A stretch of DNA of 54,568 nucleotides, from assembly GCA_902767725.1 (NCBI GenBank), contig CACXIM010000008.1:1-54568 (forward strand), in the 5' to 3' direction. The notes below the pieces were generated by a model. It was not told the DNA's origin. It did not search any database and worked only from the letters and a program-made list of their open reading frames with translations. Made by a program: the position numbers and the translations under genes. Source of the DNA: an uncultured Bacteroidia bacterium. Lineage in GTDB: Bacteria; Bacteroidota; Bacteroidia; Bacteroidales; F082. Below, piece after piece: positions 43,298 through 51,725 of this stretch (its first letter is position 1; each line of letters opens with the position of its first letter).

Positions 43298-44226
43298 CGA
43301 TGTTGTTTTTGTTGGCCTGTTTGACGGCCTCGGCCCAACGCTACGAGAAGGTGCCTTTTGGCGACTTCGAGCATTGGACGGTTCGGTTTGTCACCGAGTC
43401 GCAAGTCATTGGTGGACAGGAAAAAACCTTGTATGTGATAGGCCCTACTGATACCATCCGTGGTAACGACCCCTATAAATACAAGAACACGATTTGGTCG
43501 TCGTCGAATGCCTTCGCCAAGGTGATGGGTGTGGTGAAGACGAGCACCAACGTCACCCCCGACGATGGCCCGACGGGCAAATGTGCCAAACTAGCTACCG
43601 AGTTCGCCTCATGCAAAGTTGCTGGCCTTATTAATATAAAGGTATTGGCGGCAGGCTCCATCTATTGGGGCAAGATGCTTGAGCCCATCACTGGCGTCAG
43701 CGACCCTTATGCCTTCATGGACTGGGGCATTCCCTTCACCAAGCGGCCTAAAGCATTTGTGCTCAATTATAAAGCCTCTATTCCGAACACAGGCAAGCTG
43801 GTGAAAGGCACCACGTTCCGCACCACGGAATTCAACGGTTACGATGCTGCTGAGATCCTTTTTATCTTGCAAAACCGTTGGGAGGACGAGAAAGGCAACA
43901 TCCATGCGAAGCGGGTGGGAACTGCGGTGTATCATGTCGAAAAGAGTACCAGTGGATGGCAAAGCAATTTTAGGATTCCCGTCATCTATGGCGATGCCCG
44001 AAAGGCGAAAGAATACAAGCCTTATATGGATTTGATATCGGGCGACAAGACCATGTATGCCTTGAACAAGAAAGGCAAGAAAAAAACCATTCAGGAAGAG
44101 GCTTGGGCTGAGGCGGATTGTCCTGTCACACATGCTATTATGATGATTACCTCTGGCAGCCAAGGGGCTTTCATCGGTGCCGTGGGCAACGTGATTTGGG
44201 TGGATGAAATTCGATTGGAGTATTGA
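43279..44226 (+). CDS. PCMD-domain secreted protein
   Basis: The 315-residue product has a signal peptide (LFLLACLTASAQ, about 1-19). The PCMD (putative carbohydrate metabolism) domain follows: FGDFEHWTV, KYKNTIWSSSNAF, KCAKLATEFA, and ending in VGNVIWVDEIRLEY. PCMD proteins are Bacteroidota-specific, exported, with a beta-sandwich fold and no known enzyme activity. The start overlaps the SDR by 19 bases, so it is the last gene of the apparent steroid operon. Its role in that operon is unknown; ligand binding at the cell surface is an inference. Confidence 0.75.
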   Translation: MAKIQVTMLFLLACLTASAQRYEKVPFGDFEHWTVRFVTESQVIGGQEKTLYVIGPTDTIRGNDPYKYKNTIWSSSNAFAKVMGVVKTSTNVTPDDGPTGKCAKLATEFASCKVAGLINIKVLAAGSIYWGKMLEPITGVSDPYAFMDWGIPFTKRPKAFVLNYKASIPNTGKLVKGTTFRTTEFNGYDAAEILFILQNRWEDEKGNIHAKRVGTAVYHVEKSTSGWQSNFRIPVIYGDARKAKEYKPYMDLISGDKTMYALNKKGKKKTIQEEAWAEADCPVTHAIMMITSGSQGAFIGAVGNVIWVDEIRLEY

Positions 44227-44245
44227 GATGTTTCTCATCCGTATA

Positions 44246-44300
44246 GCCTCCCATGTCATTCCAGCAGAGGATTGTGCGTGAGCGGGAATCTATGGGAGGC
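44246..44300. repeat. Nested inverted repeat after the PCMD gene
   Basis: GCCTCCCAT (44246-44254) pairs with ATGGGAGGC (44292-44300), and inner GTCATTCCAGC pairs with GCGGGAATC. A T6 run follows at 44308-44313, so it may double as a terminator of the operon on the plus strand. Confidence 0.6.
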
Positions 44301-44393
44301 GGGCAGGTTTTTTCATTTATTGTTTTGATTTGAATCGACTTTTCAAAACTTTTCCTATTTTTGCAGCCGTTTTTGAAAAAAAAGTATTGAACT

Positions 44394-44846
44394 ATGGATT
44401 TAAGCAAGATTGTATCGATATCCGGTAAACCTGGACTTTATGTAGTTAAATCTCAAGCCGTTGGAAGGCTTATTGTGGAATCTGTCATCGACGGCAAGTG
44501 CTCACCTGCCTTTGCTCGCGAACGTATGAGCTCGCTTGAGGAGATCTCGATTTTCTCGACCGACGAAGACCGTCCGCTGAAGGAAGTCTTCATGATGATC
44601 CACGACAAGATGGGCGACAAGGTCGACTTCGACTATAAGAAAGCATCGAACGAAGAGTTGCGCGAGAAATTTGCCTTCGTCATGCCCGACTACGACGAAG
44701 AGGCTGTCTATCCTTCCGACATGAAGAAAGTCTTCGCTTGGTATCAGATGCTGGTCGACAAGAACCTGCTCGATTTCACTGTGGAGGAAGAAAAACCCGA
44801 GGCTGAAGCTGAAACACCTGCCGAAGCGCCGGCTGAAAAAGAATAA
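44394..44846 (+). CDS. DUF5606-family protein
   Basis: The 150-residue cytoplasmic product begins MDLSKIVSISGKPGLYVVKS and continues LIVESVIDGKCSPAFARERM and SSLEEISIFSTDEDRPL, which are DUF5606 signatures. The C-terminal tail is Glu/Ala-rich (EEEKPEAEAETPAEAPAEKE), a lineage-specific low-complexity extension. The function is unknown. The promoter TATTTTTG lies at 44356-44363, and a clear terminator follows at 44876-44899, so it is probably monocistronic. Confidence 0.85.
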   Translation: MDLSKIVSISGKPGLYVVKSQAVGRLIVESVIDGKCSPAFARERMSSLEEISIFSTDEDRPLKEVFMMIHDKMGDKVDFDYKKASNEELREKFAFVMPDYDEEAVYPSDMKKVFAWYQMLVDKNLLDFTVEEEKPEAEAETPAEAPAEKE

Positions 44847-44875
44847 TTTTTTTCATGGCATATTATTAATTGTTG

Positions 44876-44899
44876 AAAGCCGCTTTTGCGGCTTTTTTT
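44876..44899 (+). terminator. Rho-independent terminator of the DUF5606 gene
   Basis: AAAGCCGC, a TTTT loop and GCGGCTTTTTTT form a strong stem and T-run, 30 bases past the stop codon. The TATCTTTG at 44901-44908, immediately after it, is a likely start signal for pyrK. Confidence 0.9.
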
Positions 44900-44924
44900 G
44901 TATCTTTGTCCCGTGAACCTTATA

Positions 44925-45004
44925 GTCATTGAGAGGAGGCACGACGAAGCAATCTAGACCAGAAACTGGTATTCACTTTAGATTGCTTCGTTCCTCGCAA
45001 TGAC
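44925..45004. repeat. REP-like inverted repeat in the pyrK leader
   Basis: The left arm reads GTCATTGAGAGGAGGCACGA then CGAAGCAATCTA. The right arm reads TAGATTGCTTCG then TTCCTCGCAATGAC. The arms pair around ACCAG/CTGGT. The GTCATTGCGAGGA...CGAAGCAATC type is widely dispersed in bacteria. It lies between the pyrK promoter and start. Confidence 0.8.
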
Positions 45005-45030
45005 GATGACCCATTGGTAATAATAGTATT

Positions 45031-45792
45031 ATGAAGCGAATAATAGACTTTAAACTCGTCGAGAAGCAGGACTTCGGTCGCTCGGTGCTGCTGCGGTTGC
45101 ATTCGGAGCGCAACTTGCCCGAGATCAAGCCCGGGCAGTTCGTCCAGGTGCGCGTCGACGGCTCGCCGTCCACTTACCTACGTCGCCCCATCTCCATCCA
45201 CGATGTGGACTTCCAAAACCATGAAATCACCCTTTTGGTGCAACAAATAGGTGAGGGGACAAGACATTTGGCCGCGGCCGAAATAGGCGATACCATCAAT
45301 GTGGTGCTGCCGCTTGGCAATGGTTTCAGCATGCCCGAGAAAGGGGAGAAGTGCCTGCTCGTCGGTGGCGGCATCGGTATCGCGCCTTTGTATTATTTTG
45401 CTAAGATGCTGGTCGAGAAAGGGATTCGACCCGCTTTGCTTCTGGGAGGTAAATCCAAGTCCGACCTGATTCGTTTGGAGGATTACCAGCGATTTGGAGA
45501 GTCTTTCGTCACTACCGAGGACGGCACGTTGGGCGAGAAAGGCTTCGTCACCCAACATTCGGTATGGCAAAAGCAAAGCTTCGACAAGATCTATGTCTGT
45601 GGTCCGAAACCGATGATGAAGGCCGTGGCGAAACTGGCCTCCGAAAAGAACGTCTGGTGTGAGGTTTCGCTCGAGAACTTGATGGCCTGTGGCCTCGGTG
45701 CTTGCCTCTGCTGCGTGGAAGACACCGTCGACGGCCATGTGTGCGTCTGCAATGAAGGTCCGGTATTTAACACAAGGAGGTTGAAATGGTGA
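45031..45792 (+). CDS. pyrK: Dihydroorotate dehydrogenase B electron-transfer subunit PyrK
   Basis: The 253-residue product has a ferredoxin-reductase-like fold: RRPISIHDV (FAD), [16 protein letters not shown] (NAD) and a 2Fe-2S site near the C terminus. In CGLGACLCC the Cys pattern C-x4-C-x2-C is present, and a fourth Cys follows in [10 protein letters not shown]. It passes electrons from the dihydroorotate dehydrogenase to NAD+ in pyrimidine synthesis. The pyrD gene starts 7 bases before its end. A REP-like hairpin separates the promoter from the start. Confidence 0.92.
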   Translation: MKRIIDFKLVEKQDFGRSVLLRLHSERNLPEIKPGQFVQVRVDGSPSTYLRRPISIHDVDFQNHEITLLVQQIGEGTRHLAAAEIGDTINVVLPLGNGFSMPEKGEKCLLVGGGIGIAPLYYFAKMLVEKGIRPALLLGGKSKSDLIRLEDYQRFGESFVTTEDGTLGEKGFVTQHSVWQKQSFDKIYVCGPKPMMKAVAKLASEKNVWCEVSLENLMACGLGACLCCVEDTVDGHVCVCNEGPVFNTRRLKW

Positions 45793-46700
45793 ACATGACG
45801 ATAGACTTGGGTCGCGGCTTGGTGCTGCGCAACCCCGTGATGACGGCTTCGGGTACCTTTGGCTATGGCGAGGAGTACACCGATTTCGTGGATTTGGCCC
45901 AATTGGGCGGTATCATCGTGAAGGGCACGACCCTGCATCCGCGCGAGGGCAACCCTTATCCGCGCATGGCCGAGACGCCTTCAGGGATGCTCAACTGCGT
46001 CGGACTGCAAAACAAAGGCGTACAATACTTTATCGACACGATTTATCCCCGCATCAAGGACTTTGATACCAACGTGTTACTCAACCTCTCGGGTTCCACC
46101 TTGGAGGACTATGTGAAAGGTGCCGAGATGGTGGATGCCTTGGAGAAGATTCCTGCTATTGAGTTGAATGTGTCTTGCCCCAATGTGAAGCAAGGTGGCA
46201 TGGCCTTTGGCGTGACTACCACGGGCATATCGCAGGTGGTTTCCGAGGTGCGTAAGGTGTATCACAAGCACTTGATGGTGAAGCTGTCGCCGAATGTGAC
46301 CAACATCGCTGAAATCGCGCTGGCCGCCGAGGCTGCTGGTGCTGATTCGGTCTCCCTCATCAATACGTTAATGGGCATGGCCATCGATGCTGAGAAACGC
46401 AAGCCTAAACTGTCTGTGATTACAGGTGGTTTGTCGGGTGCCTGTGTGAAGCCAGTGGCCTTGCGCATGGTATGGCAGGTGGCCAAGGCGGTGAAGATTC
46501 CCGTAGTGGGCTTGGGTGGCATCTCCAATGCCACCGATGCCGTCGAGTTCATGCTCGCCGGCGCCTCTGCCATTGAGATTGGCACGGCCAATTTCATTGA
46601 TCCGGCAGTTTCAGCAAAGGTCGTTTGGGGTATCAATGAATATTGTGAGCGGCATGGGTTCCATAAGACAACGGATTTGATTGGGGCTTTAGAGGTTTAG
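45786..46700 (+). CDS. pyrD: Dihydroorotate dehydrogenase class 1B catalytic subunit
   Basis: The 304-residue TIM-barrel flavoprotein contains [40 protein letters not shown] and [18 protein letters not shown]. The Cys in NVSCPN is the active-site base of class 1 enzymes. The C-terminal FMN site is [28 protein letters not shown]. It forms the heterotetramer with PyrK and oxidises dihydroorotate to orotate in the cytoplasm. It has ATG overlap with pyrK, and its stop overlaps the convergent murB stop by 4 bases. Confidence 0.95.
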   Translation: MVNMTIDLGRGLVLRNPVMTASGTFGYGEEYTDFVDLAQLGGIIVKGTTLHPREGNPYPRMAETPSGMLNCVGLQNKGVQYFIDTIYPRIKDFDTNVLLNLSGSTLEDYVKGAEMVDALEKIPAIELNVSCPNVKQGGMAFGVTTTGISQVVSEVRKVYHKHLMVKLSPNVTNIAEIALAAEAAGADSVSLINTLMGMAIDAEKRKPKLSVITGGLSGACVKPVALRMVWQVAKAVKIPVVGLGGISNATDAVEFMLAGASAIEIGTANFIDPAVSAKVVWGINEYCERHGFHKTTDLIGALEV

Positions 46701-47710
46701 ACGAAATTCACCTCAGGGCTAATCCGAATCCCAAACTTTTCCTCCACGGAATCCTGGATGCGTTTGGCCAGATAGACGATATCCTCACCTTTGCCGCCGC
46801 CAAAATGCACTAGGACGAGCGCCTGCTTGTCGTAAACACCCACGTGCTCATCGTGCCAGCCTTTCCAGCCTGCTTGCTCAATGAGCCATCCTGCCGGGAC
46901 TTTTGCTTTACCGTTGGGCTCGTCGTAATGCGGCATAGTAGGATACTCCTTTTGTAAAGCCTCAAATTGTGACCTTTCAATCACGGGGTTCTTGAAGAAA
47001 CTGCCCGCGCTGCCAATCTGCTTCACATTGGGGAGCTTGGCGTCGCGGATGGCACAGATGGCGTCGTGGAGTTGCTGTAAAGTAGGACTCTCTATGCCGT
47101 TCAGCTCCAGATAATTCTTGATGTTGCCGTATTCGAGGTTGAGCGGCGCGTCTTTCTTCAATAGGAAATCCACTGAGGTGATGACATATTGTCCCCTCAG
47201 CATGCCCTTGAAGATACTGCTGCGGTAGCCGAACAGGCATTCCTTGTTGACGAAGGTGCGTTTCTTGCCCGTCTCAAGATGGATGGCCTCGCATTGCACG
47301 AAGCTGTCCTTCAGTTCCATACCGTAGGCGCCGATGTTCTGTATGGGTGCTGCCCCCACCTTGCCAGGGATGTTGGCGAGGTTCTCCACGCCGTGCAACC
47401 CCTTAGCGACCATCTGCCTGACGAAGTCGGGCCAGTCCTCGCCGGCTTGGACGCGGAAAATGGCATGATCGTCCTCATCCACAATCCGCTTGATGCCCTT
47501 GTTGTTCATGTAGAGGACGATACCGTCGAAGACCTCCTTTGTGAACAGGATGTTGTTGCCGCCGCTGAGAATCAGGACGTTCTTGTTTTTCAATATCCCT
47601 CTTCTGATGAGGGTTTGTAGGTCGTTAGCATCGTTGATTTCAACGAATTCTTTGGCCACGGCATCAAAGCCGAAGCTGTTGTAAGGTCTTAGGTTGATGT
47701 TGGTTTTCAT
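46697..47710 (-). CDS. murB: UDP-N-acetylmuramate dehydrogenase
   Basis: The product has 337 residues from the ATG at 47710 ([17 protein letters not shown]); an upstream in-frame Met lies in the promoter region. It is a type I MurB. FAD site residues are in [10 protein letters not shown] and [29 protein letters not shown] holds the type I Tyr loop, GSFFKNP the proton-donor Ser, and SPEVNFV the C-terminal Glu. It reduces UDP-GlcNAc-enolpyruvate to UDP-MurNAc with NADPH in peptidoglycan synthesis. It is convergent with pyrD and divergent from the GT gene. Confidence 0.95.
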   Translation of the reverse strand: MKTNINLRPYNSFGFDAVAKEFVEINDANDLQTLIRRGILKNKNVLILSGGNNILFTKEVFDGIVLYMNNKGIKRIVDEDDHAIFRVQAGEDWPDFVRQMVAKGLHGVENLANIPGKVGAAPIQNIGAYGMELKDSFVQCEAIHLETGKKRTFVNKECLFGYRSSIFKGMLRGQYVITSVDFLLKKDAPLNLEYGNIKNYLELNGIESPTLQQLHDAICAIRDAKLPNVKQIGSAGSFFKNPVIERSQFEALQKEYPTMPHYDEPNGKAKVPAGWLIEQAGWKGWHDEHVGVYDKQALVLVHFGGGKGEDIVYLAKRIQDSVEEKFGIRISPEVNFV

Positions 47711-47715
47711 GGGTG

Positions 47716-47773
47716 CAAATATAAACAATAGATGCGAATTTTCATCGTTTCATCAAAAACATTCGTATTTTTG
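47716..47773. promoter_or_regulatory. Divergent promoters of murB and a glycosyltransferase operon
   Basis: The minus strand has TATATTTG at 47716-47723, 5 bases from the murB ATG. The plus strand has TATTTTTG at 47766-47773, 4 bases from the GT ATG. Both leaders would be very short. Confidence 0.55.
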
Positions 47774-47777
47774 TCCC

Positions 47778-48893
47778 ATGAAACGCGCCATCGTATCGGT
47801 GATCAACGACTTGGTCACTGACCAAAGGGTCAACAAGTCGTGCCTGGCTTTGCAAAAGGCTGGATACGAAGTGCTTTTGGTCGGGCGAAAGCAACGCAAA
47901 AGTCCACCCATGGACGAACGTCCTTACGCCACGCACCGCATGAAACTGCTCTTCGAGAAAGGACCGTTGTTTTATGCCGAATACAACATCAGGTTGTTTT
48001 TCTTCTTGCTGTTTCATCGTGCCTATTTGCTACTATCCAATGACTTGGATACCATTCTGCCCAATTATTGCATTTCCCGTCTGAAAGGTAGAAAGATGAT
48101 CTTTGACAGTCACGAGTACTTCACCGAGACCCCAGAGTTGGTCCATCGACCCAAGGTGCAACGCGTGTGGAAAAGGATTGAAGGCTATGTTGTGTCCAAT
48201 CTGGACGAGATGATTACCGTTTGCGACAGCATCGCTGACCTGTTTCGCAAGAAATATGGAGTCAATTGCCATGTCATCCGTAACATCCCGCCACGCAAGG
48301 CCTTGCCTCCTAAAGGTGACAAACAAGCCTTGGGCTTGCCTGCCGACAAGCATTTGTTAGTCTTGCAAGGCTCAGGCATCAACATCCAGCGTGGGGCTGA
48401 GGAATTGGTTCAAGCCATGGCACTCTTGGATGATTGTTTCCTGATGATCATCGGCGGCGGCGATGTGTTGCCCATCTTGAAACAAATGGTCGAAGACCTG
48501 AAAATCTCCGACCGCGTGCGTTTCTTCCCGCGTATGCCTTACCAGCAGATGATGGCCTATACGCAGCTGGCCGAGTTGGGCTTCTGCCTCGACAAGGACA
48601 CCAACCTCAACTACCGTTTCAGCCTCCCCAACAAACTCTTCGACTTCATCCAAGCAGGTGTGCCGATTGTGGCTTCGCATCTAACTGAAATCGAGAAGAT
48701 TATCCGACAATACGACCTGGGTCTGTTCATCGAAAACCATGAGCCAGCCACGATTGCGGCAACCATCCGTGAGGCTTTGACAGATGAGGCGAGAAGGGAA
48801 CGATGGAAACAAAATTTGGCAGTTGCGGCACGAGATTTGTGCTGGGAGAACGAGGAACAAAAACTGCTTGAAATCTACCGACATTATGAATGA
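47778..48893 (+). CDS. Glycosyltransferase family 4-like protein
   Basis: The product has 371 residues from the ATG at 47778; the longer in-frame reading starts inside murB. The GT-B fold is shown by IVSVINDLVTDQRVNKSCLALQKAGYEVLLVGR, IFDSHEYFTETPELVHRP and the donor-site loop LPNKLFDFIQAGVPIVASHLTEIEKII. Its DSHE signature is close to the 29632-30831 enzyme. The substrate is unknown. The next gene overlaps its stop by 8 bases. Confidence 0.85.
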   Translation: MKRAIVSVINDLVTDQRVNKSCLALQKAGYEVLLVGRKQRKSPPMDERPYATHRMKLLFEKGPLFYAEYNIRLFFFLLFHRAYLLLSNDLDTILPNYCISRLKGRKMIFDSHEYFTETPELVHRPKVQRVWKRIEGYVVSNLDEMITVCDSIADLFRKKYGVNCHVIRNIPPRKALPPKGDKQALGLPADKHLLVLQGSGINIQRGAEELVQAMALLDDCFLMIIGGGDVLPILKQMVEDLKISDRVRFFPRMPYQQMMAYTQLAELGFCLDKDTNLNYRFSLPNKLFDFIQAGVPIVASHLTEIEKIIRQYDLGLFIENHEPATIAATIREALTDEARRERWKQNLAVAARDLCWENEEQKLLEIYRHYE

Positions 48894-50016
48894 TTCTGAT
48901 TATCACCTACATATCATCTCCTTCGACGTGCCTTATCCTGCCAACTACGGCGGTGTCATCGATGTGTTCTATCGCGTGAAAGCCCTGTCCGAGGCGGGCA
49001 TCAAGGTGCATCTGCATTGCTTTGAGTACGGTCGCGGCGAGCAAGATATACTGAAGCGCTGCCACGAGGTGAAATACTACAAACGTGACACTTCCTTTGC
49101 CAAACAGCTGAGTCTCACGCCTTTTATCGTCAATTCGCGCCGTTCAGAGGCTTTGGTGCAGGACTTGTTGAAGGACGACTATCCCATCCTTTGCGAGGGT
49201 TTGCATACCACGGCCGTGCTTCTCGACAAACGCTTGAAAGACAGAAAAATCTATGTCCGTGCCCACAATGTAGAGCATGACTATTACAACGGGTTAGGCG
49301 ATACCGAACGATGTGGTTGGAAGCGCTTGTTCTATCATGCAGAGGCTTGGAAACTAAGGCGTTACGAGCCGGTTATGAAAAAAGCGGCGGGCATTTTTGC
49401 CATCTCACAGAAAGACAGCGATTACTTTGCGCAACATTATAAAAATGTGGTGCTTGTTCCTGGCTTCAGTGCCACCGACTCGGTGTGCTCGGAGACGGGT
49501 AGGGGAGAATATGTGCTCTATCATGGCAATCTGTCGGTCCGTGAGAATGAAGAAGCCGCCAAGTGGCTGATAGAGAATGTCTTTTGTGAACTAGATTTAC
49601 ATTGCATCGTTTCGGGATTGAATCCGTCTGACAAGTTGGCAAAGCTTGCTGAAAAATACAGCAACGTGACTTTGGTGGCCAATCCCGATGATGCCGAGAT
49701 GATCGACCTTTTGCGACAGGCGCAAGTGAACATCTTGGTGACCAACCAGCCTACGGGTTTGAAACTGAAGTTGTTGAACGCGCTCTATAATGGGCGTTTC
49801 TGTCTGGTCAATGCCGACATGGTGAAGGGAACATCATTGGAAAGCCTCTGTGTGGTGGCGGACGATCCGGAGCAGATGATTGCCGAGATCAAGCGTTTGA
49901 TGGAGGAGGATTTCACTGAGGACGACATCGATGAACGCGATGCGCAGATGAGGCAATTGTATGATAATGAGGCCAATGCGCGGAAAATCGTTGAAGCAAT
50001 AAGCTATAAGCCATAA
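48886..50016 (+). CDS. Glycosyltransferase (GT4-like), C terminus encoded by repeat DNA
   Basis: The product has 376 residues from the ATG at 48886, which overlaps the previous stop. The N terminus HIISFDVPYPANYGGVIDVFYRVKALSEAG and the DYYNGLGDTERCGWKRLFYHAEAWKLRRYE stretch place it among Bacteroidota GT4-like proteins. LLRQAQVNILVTNQPTGLKLKLLNALYNGRFCLVN is the donor-site region. The last residues ISYKP and the stop codon lie within the heptamer repeat at 49999-50019. The substrate is unknown. Confidence 0.8.
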   Translation: MNDSDYHLHIISFDVPYPANYGGVIDVFYRVKALSEAGIKVHLHCFEYGRGEQDILKRCHEVKYYKRDTSFAKQLSLTPFIVNSRRSEALVQDLLKDDYPILCEGLHTTAVLLDKRLKDRKIYVRAHNVEHDYYNGLGDTERCGWKRLFYHAEAWKLRRYEPVMKKAAGIFAISQKDSDYFAQHYKNVVLVPGFSATDSVCSETGRGEYVLYHGNLSVRENEEAAKWLIENVFCELDLHCIVSGLNPSDKLAKLAEKYSNVTLVANPDDAEMIDLLRQAQVNILVTNQPTGLKLKLLNALYNGRFCLVNADMVKGTSLESLCVVADDPEQMIAEIKRLMEEDFTEDDIDERDAQMRQLYDNEANARKIVEAISYKP

Positions 50017-50072
50017 GCTGTAAGCAAAAGGCACAGCCAGGCTTATTGCTTATAGCTTACAGCTTAAAGCTT
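49999..50072. repeat. Inverted heptamer array overlapping a gene end
   Basis: The left arm is ATAAGCT, ATAAGCC, ATAAGCT, GTAAGCA (49999-50026). The right arm is GCTTATT, GCTTATA, GCTTACA, GCTTAAA, GCTT (50041-50072). The arms are complementary. The left arm supplies the last codons and the stop of the upstream GT gene. The array lies between converging genes and may act as a terminator. Confidence 0.8.
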
Positions 50073-50077
50073 CAAAA

Positions 50078-50755
50078 TCACTCCATTTCCGAACACACCA
50101 CCGTCCCATTCTTGCAATTGGCGATGCGGGAAGGATATTTTTGCATGAGGGTGTAGTTGTGTGTGGCCATCAGCACGGCTGTGCCTCTTTCGCTGATGCT
50201 GCGCAGGAGTTTCATGACTTCTAAAGTTGTGTCGGGGTCAAGGTTGCCCGTGGGCTCGTCGGCGAGGATGACATCGGGAGCATTGAGAAGAGCGCGGGCG
50301 ATGGCGACGCCTTGTTGCTCGCCGCCCGACATTTGGTGAGGCATGCTCTTGCGCTTGTCGGCCAGTCCCACCATAGCCAATACCTCATCGATGCGTTTGG
50401 AAATCTCCACCGAGTCGGTCCAGCCCGTGGCACCCAGCACGAACGAGAGGTTTTTTTCGACCGTGCGGTCGGAGAGGAGTTGGAAGTCTTGGAACACAAT
50501 GCCGATCTTGCGGCGCAGGTAGGGGATGTCTTTCCTTTTCAGCTGGGTGAGGTCGTAGCCAGCCACGTGTACGATGCCGTCACGGGCGGGCAATTCGCCA
50601 TACAAGGTCTTCAGTAAGGAGGACTTGCCGCTTCCAGTTCGACCAATGAGATAAATGAACTCACCCTTGTTCAGGGTCAGGTTGACATTGCTTAAGACGA
50701 GATTCTCCTGCTGGAATATCGAGGCGTTTTTTATTTCTATGATAGGTTCCGACAT
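50078..50755 (-). CDS. ftsE: FtsE-like ABC transporter ATP-binding protein
   Basis: The 225-residue ABC ATPase has Walker A GRTGSGKSSLL (about 37-47), the signature MSGGEQQGVAIARALL (about 141-156) and Walker B VILADEPTGNLD. The overall length and the NLTLNKGEFIYLIG start fit FtsE, the ATPase partner of FtsX, which controls peptidoglycan hydrolases at division. FtsX is not in this window; in Bacteroidota it is often at another locus. Other small ABC ATPases of the LolD/MacB type are similar, so the gene name is moderate. The start is followed upstream by the TIR-bounded element. Confidence 0.75.
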   Translation of the reverse strand: MSEPIIEIKNASIFQQENLVLSNVNLTLNKGEFIYLIGRTGSGKSSLLKTLYGELPARDGIVHVAGYDLTQLKRKDIPYLRRKIGIVFQDFQLLSDRTVEKNLSFVLGATGWTDSVEISKRIDEVLAMVGLADKRKSMPHQMSGGEQQGVAIARALLNAPDVILADEPTGNLDPDTTLEVMKLLRSISERGTAVLMATHNYTLMQKYPSRIANCKNGTVVCSEME

Positions 50756-50783
50756 GTTCGTATGTAAATTGATTTTTATATTG

Positions 50784-50954
50784 TCACAAAACCTGCAAAA
50801 CCCTCAAAACCTTTTTTTTTGTGTAATGGAAAGCGTCCCCTCATTCCGAAATTGATTCGGAATGGATCGCTTTCCGACGGCAACCCTGTTGGGTGCCGCC
50901 ATACACGTCTCTTTGGGATTGTATTGGTTTTGCATTGTTTTGTTAGTTTTGTGA
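50784..50954 (+). repeat. TIR-bounded double-hairpin element, copy 2
   Basis: TIRs are TCACAAAACCTGCAAAACC on the left and the complement of TCACAAAACTAACAAAAC on the right. Inside are GGAAAGCG/CGCTTTCC around a third hairpin (ATTCCGAA/TTCGGAAT), then CGGCAACCC/GGGTGCCG followed by CCATACACG. It has the same order as copy 1 (42341-42468), but the flanking genes run on the opposite strand. Confidence 0.7.
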
Positions 50955-50963
50955 TGAATAGAA

Positions 50964-51725
50964 TTACCAGCTTCCGCTTGCGCCGCCGCCACCGAAGCCA
51001 CCGCCGCCAAAGCCGCTGAAGCCTCCGCCTCCGCCGCCTCCAAAACCTCCTCCGCCACCACCTCCCATGGGAATCCAGATGGTGCGTGAGCCTCTGCCTG
51101 TGTATGTCGAATTGGAGCTCCTGAAGATGAAGATGAGGGCGATGATGACCATGATGATGAGCCAAACAGGGATGGGACGGCCACCTTGAGCATATTCATC
51201 TTGCGTGAACTTGCCCGAGCAGAGGTCCATCATCACGTTGACGGCATTGTCGATGCCTTGGTAGTAATCGCCTTCCTTGAAAGCGGGAATCATCTCGTTC
51301 TCAATGATGTGTTTTCCTGTGGCATCGGTGACGTATTCCTCGATGCCATAGCCTGTCTGTATGGTCACCTGACCTTTCTCGCTGCCTTTTTTGGGCTTGA
51401 CCACGATGACCGCACCGTTGTTCTTGCCTTGCTGTCCAACACCCCAAGCGTGTCCGATCTTCCTGCCATACTCATCGATGCTGTAGCCTTGTAGGTCGTC
51501 GACGAGCAGGACAAGAAACTGGGTAGAGGTGCTGTCGTTGTAAGCTACCAACTTGTGCTCCAACGAGTTGATTTGTGATGGGCTCAAAGTGCCGGAATAG
51601 TCGTTCACCAAGCGTGGAGGATAGGACGGACTTGGCAGTTGGGCTTTCAACGTCGTGCCAAAGGAGAGCAAAACGAGAAGCAGACTTAACAAAAGCGTAT
51701 ATTTCTGTCTGTCAGTTGTTTTCAT
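50964..51725 (-). CDS. TPM-domain membrane protein with Gly-rich C terminus
   Basis: The product has 253 residues from the ATG at 51725; a second ATG at 51737 is also possible. It has a signal peptide (about 1-24) and a TPM domain (PPRLVNDYSGTLSPSQINSLEHKL, TQFLVLLVDDLQGYSIDEYG, NNGAVIVVKPKK, GYGIEEYVTDA). One membrane segment (WLIIMVIIALIFIF) precedes a Gly-rich tail ending GGGASGSW, as in YgcG-like proteins. TPM proteins are linked to membrane-protein or photosystem maintenance, but the role here is unknown. The upstream TPM gene overlaps its start. Confidence 0.85.
   Translation of the reverse strand: MKTTDRQKYTLLLSLLLVLLSFGTTLKAQLPSPSYPPRLVNDYSGTLSPSQINSLEHKLVAYNDSTSTQFLVLLVDDLQGYSIDEYGRKIGHAWGVGQQGKNNGAVIVVKPKKGSEKGQVTIQTGYGIEEYVTDATGKHIIENEMIPAFKEGDYYQGIDNAVNVMMDLCSGKFTQDEYAQGGRPIPVWLIIMVIIALIFIFRSSNSTYTGRGSRTIWIPMGGGGGGGFGGGGGGGFSGFGGGGFGGGGASGSW

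Noticed and set aside
50964-51070. Gly-codon-rich repeat tract
   Set aside because: It encodes the Gly-rich tail of the TPM protein, which is normal for that family, and is not a separate repeat.
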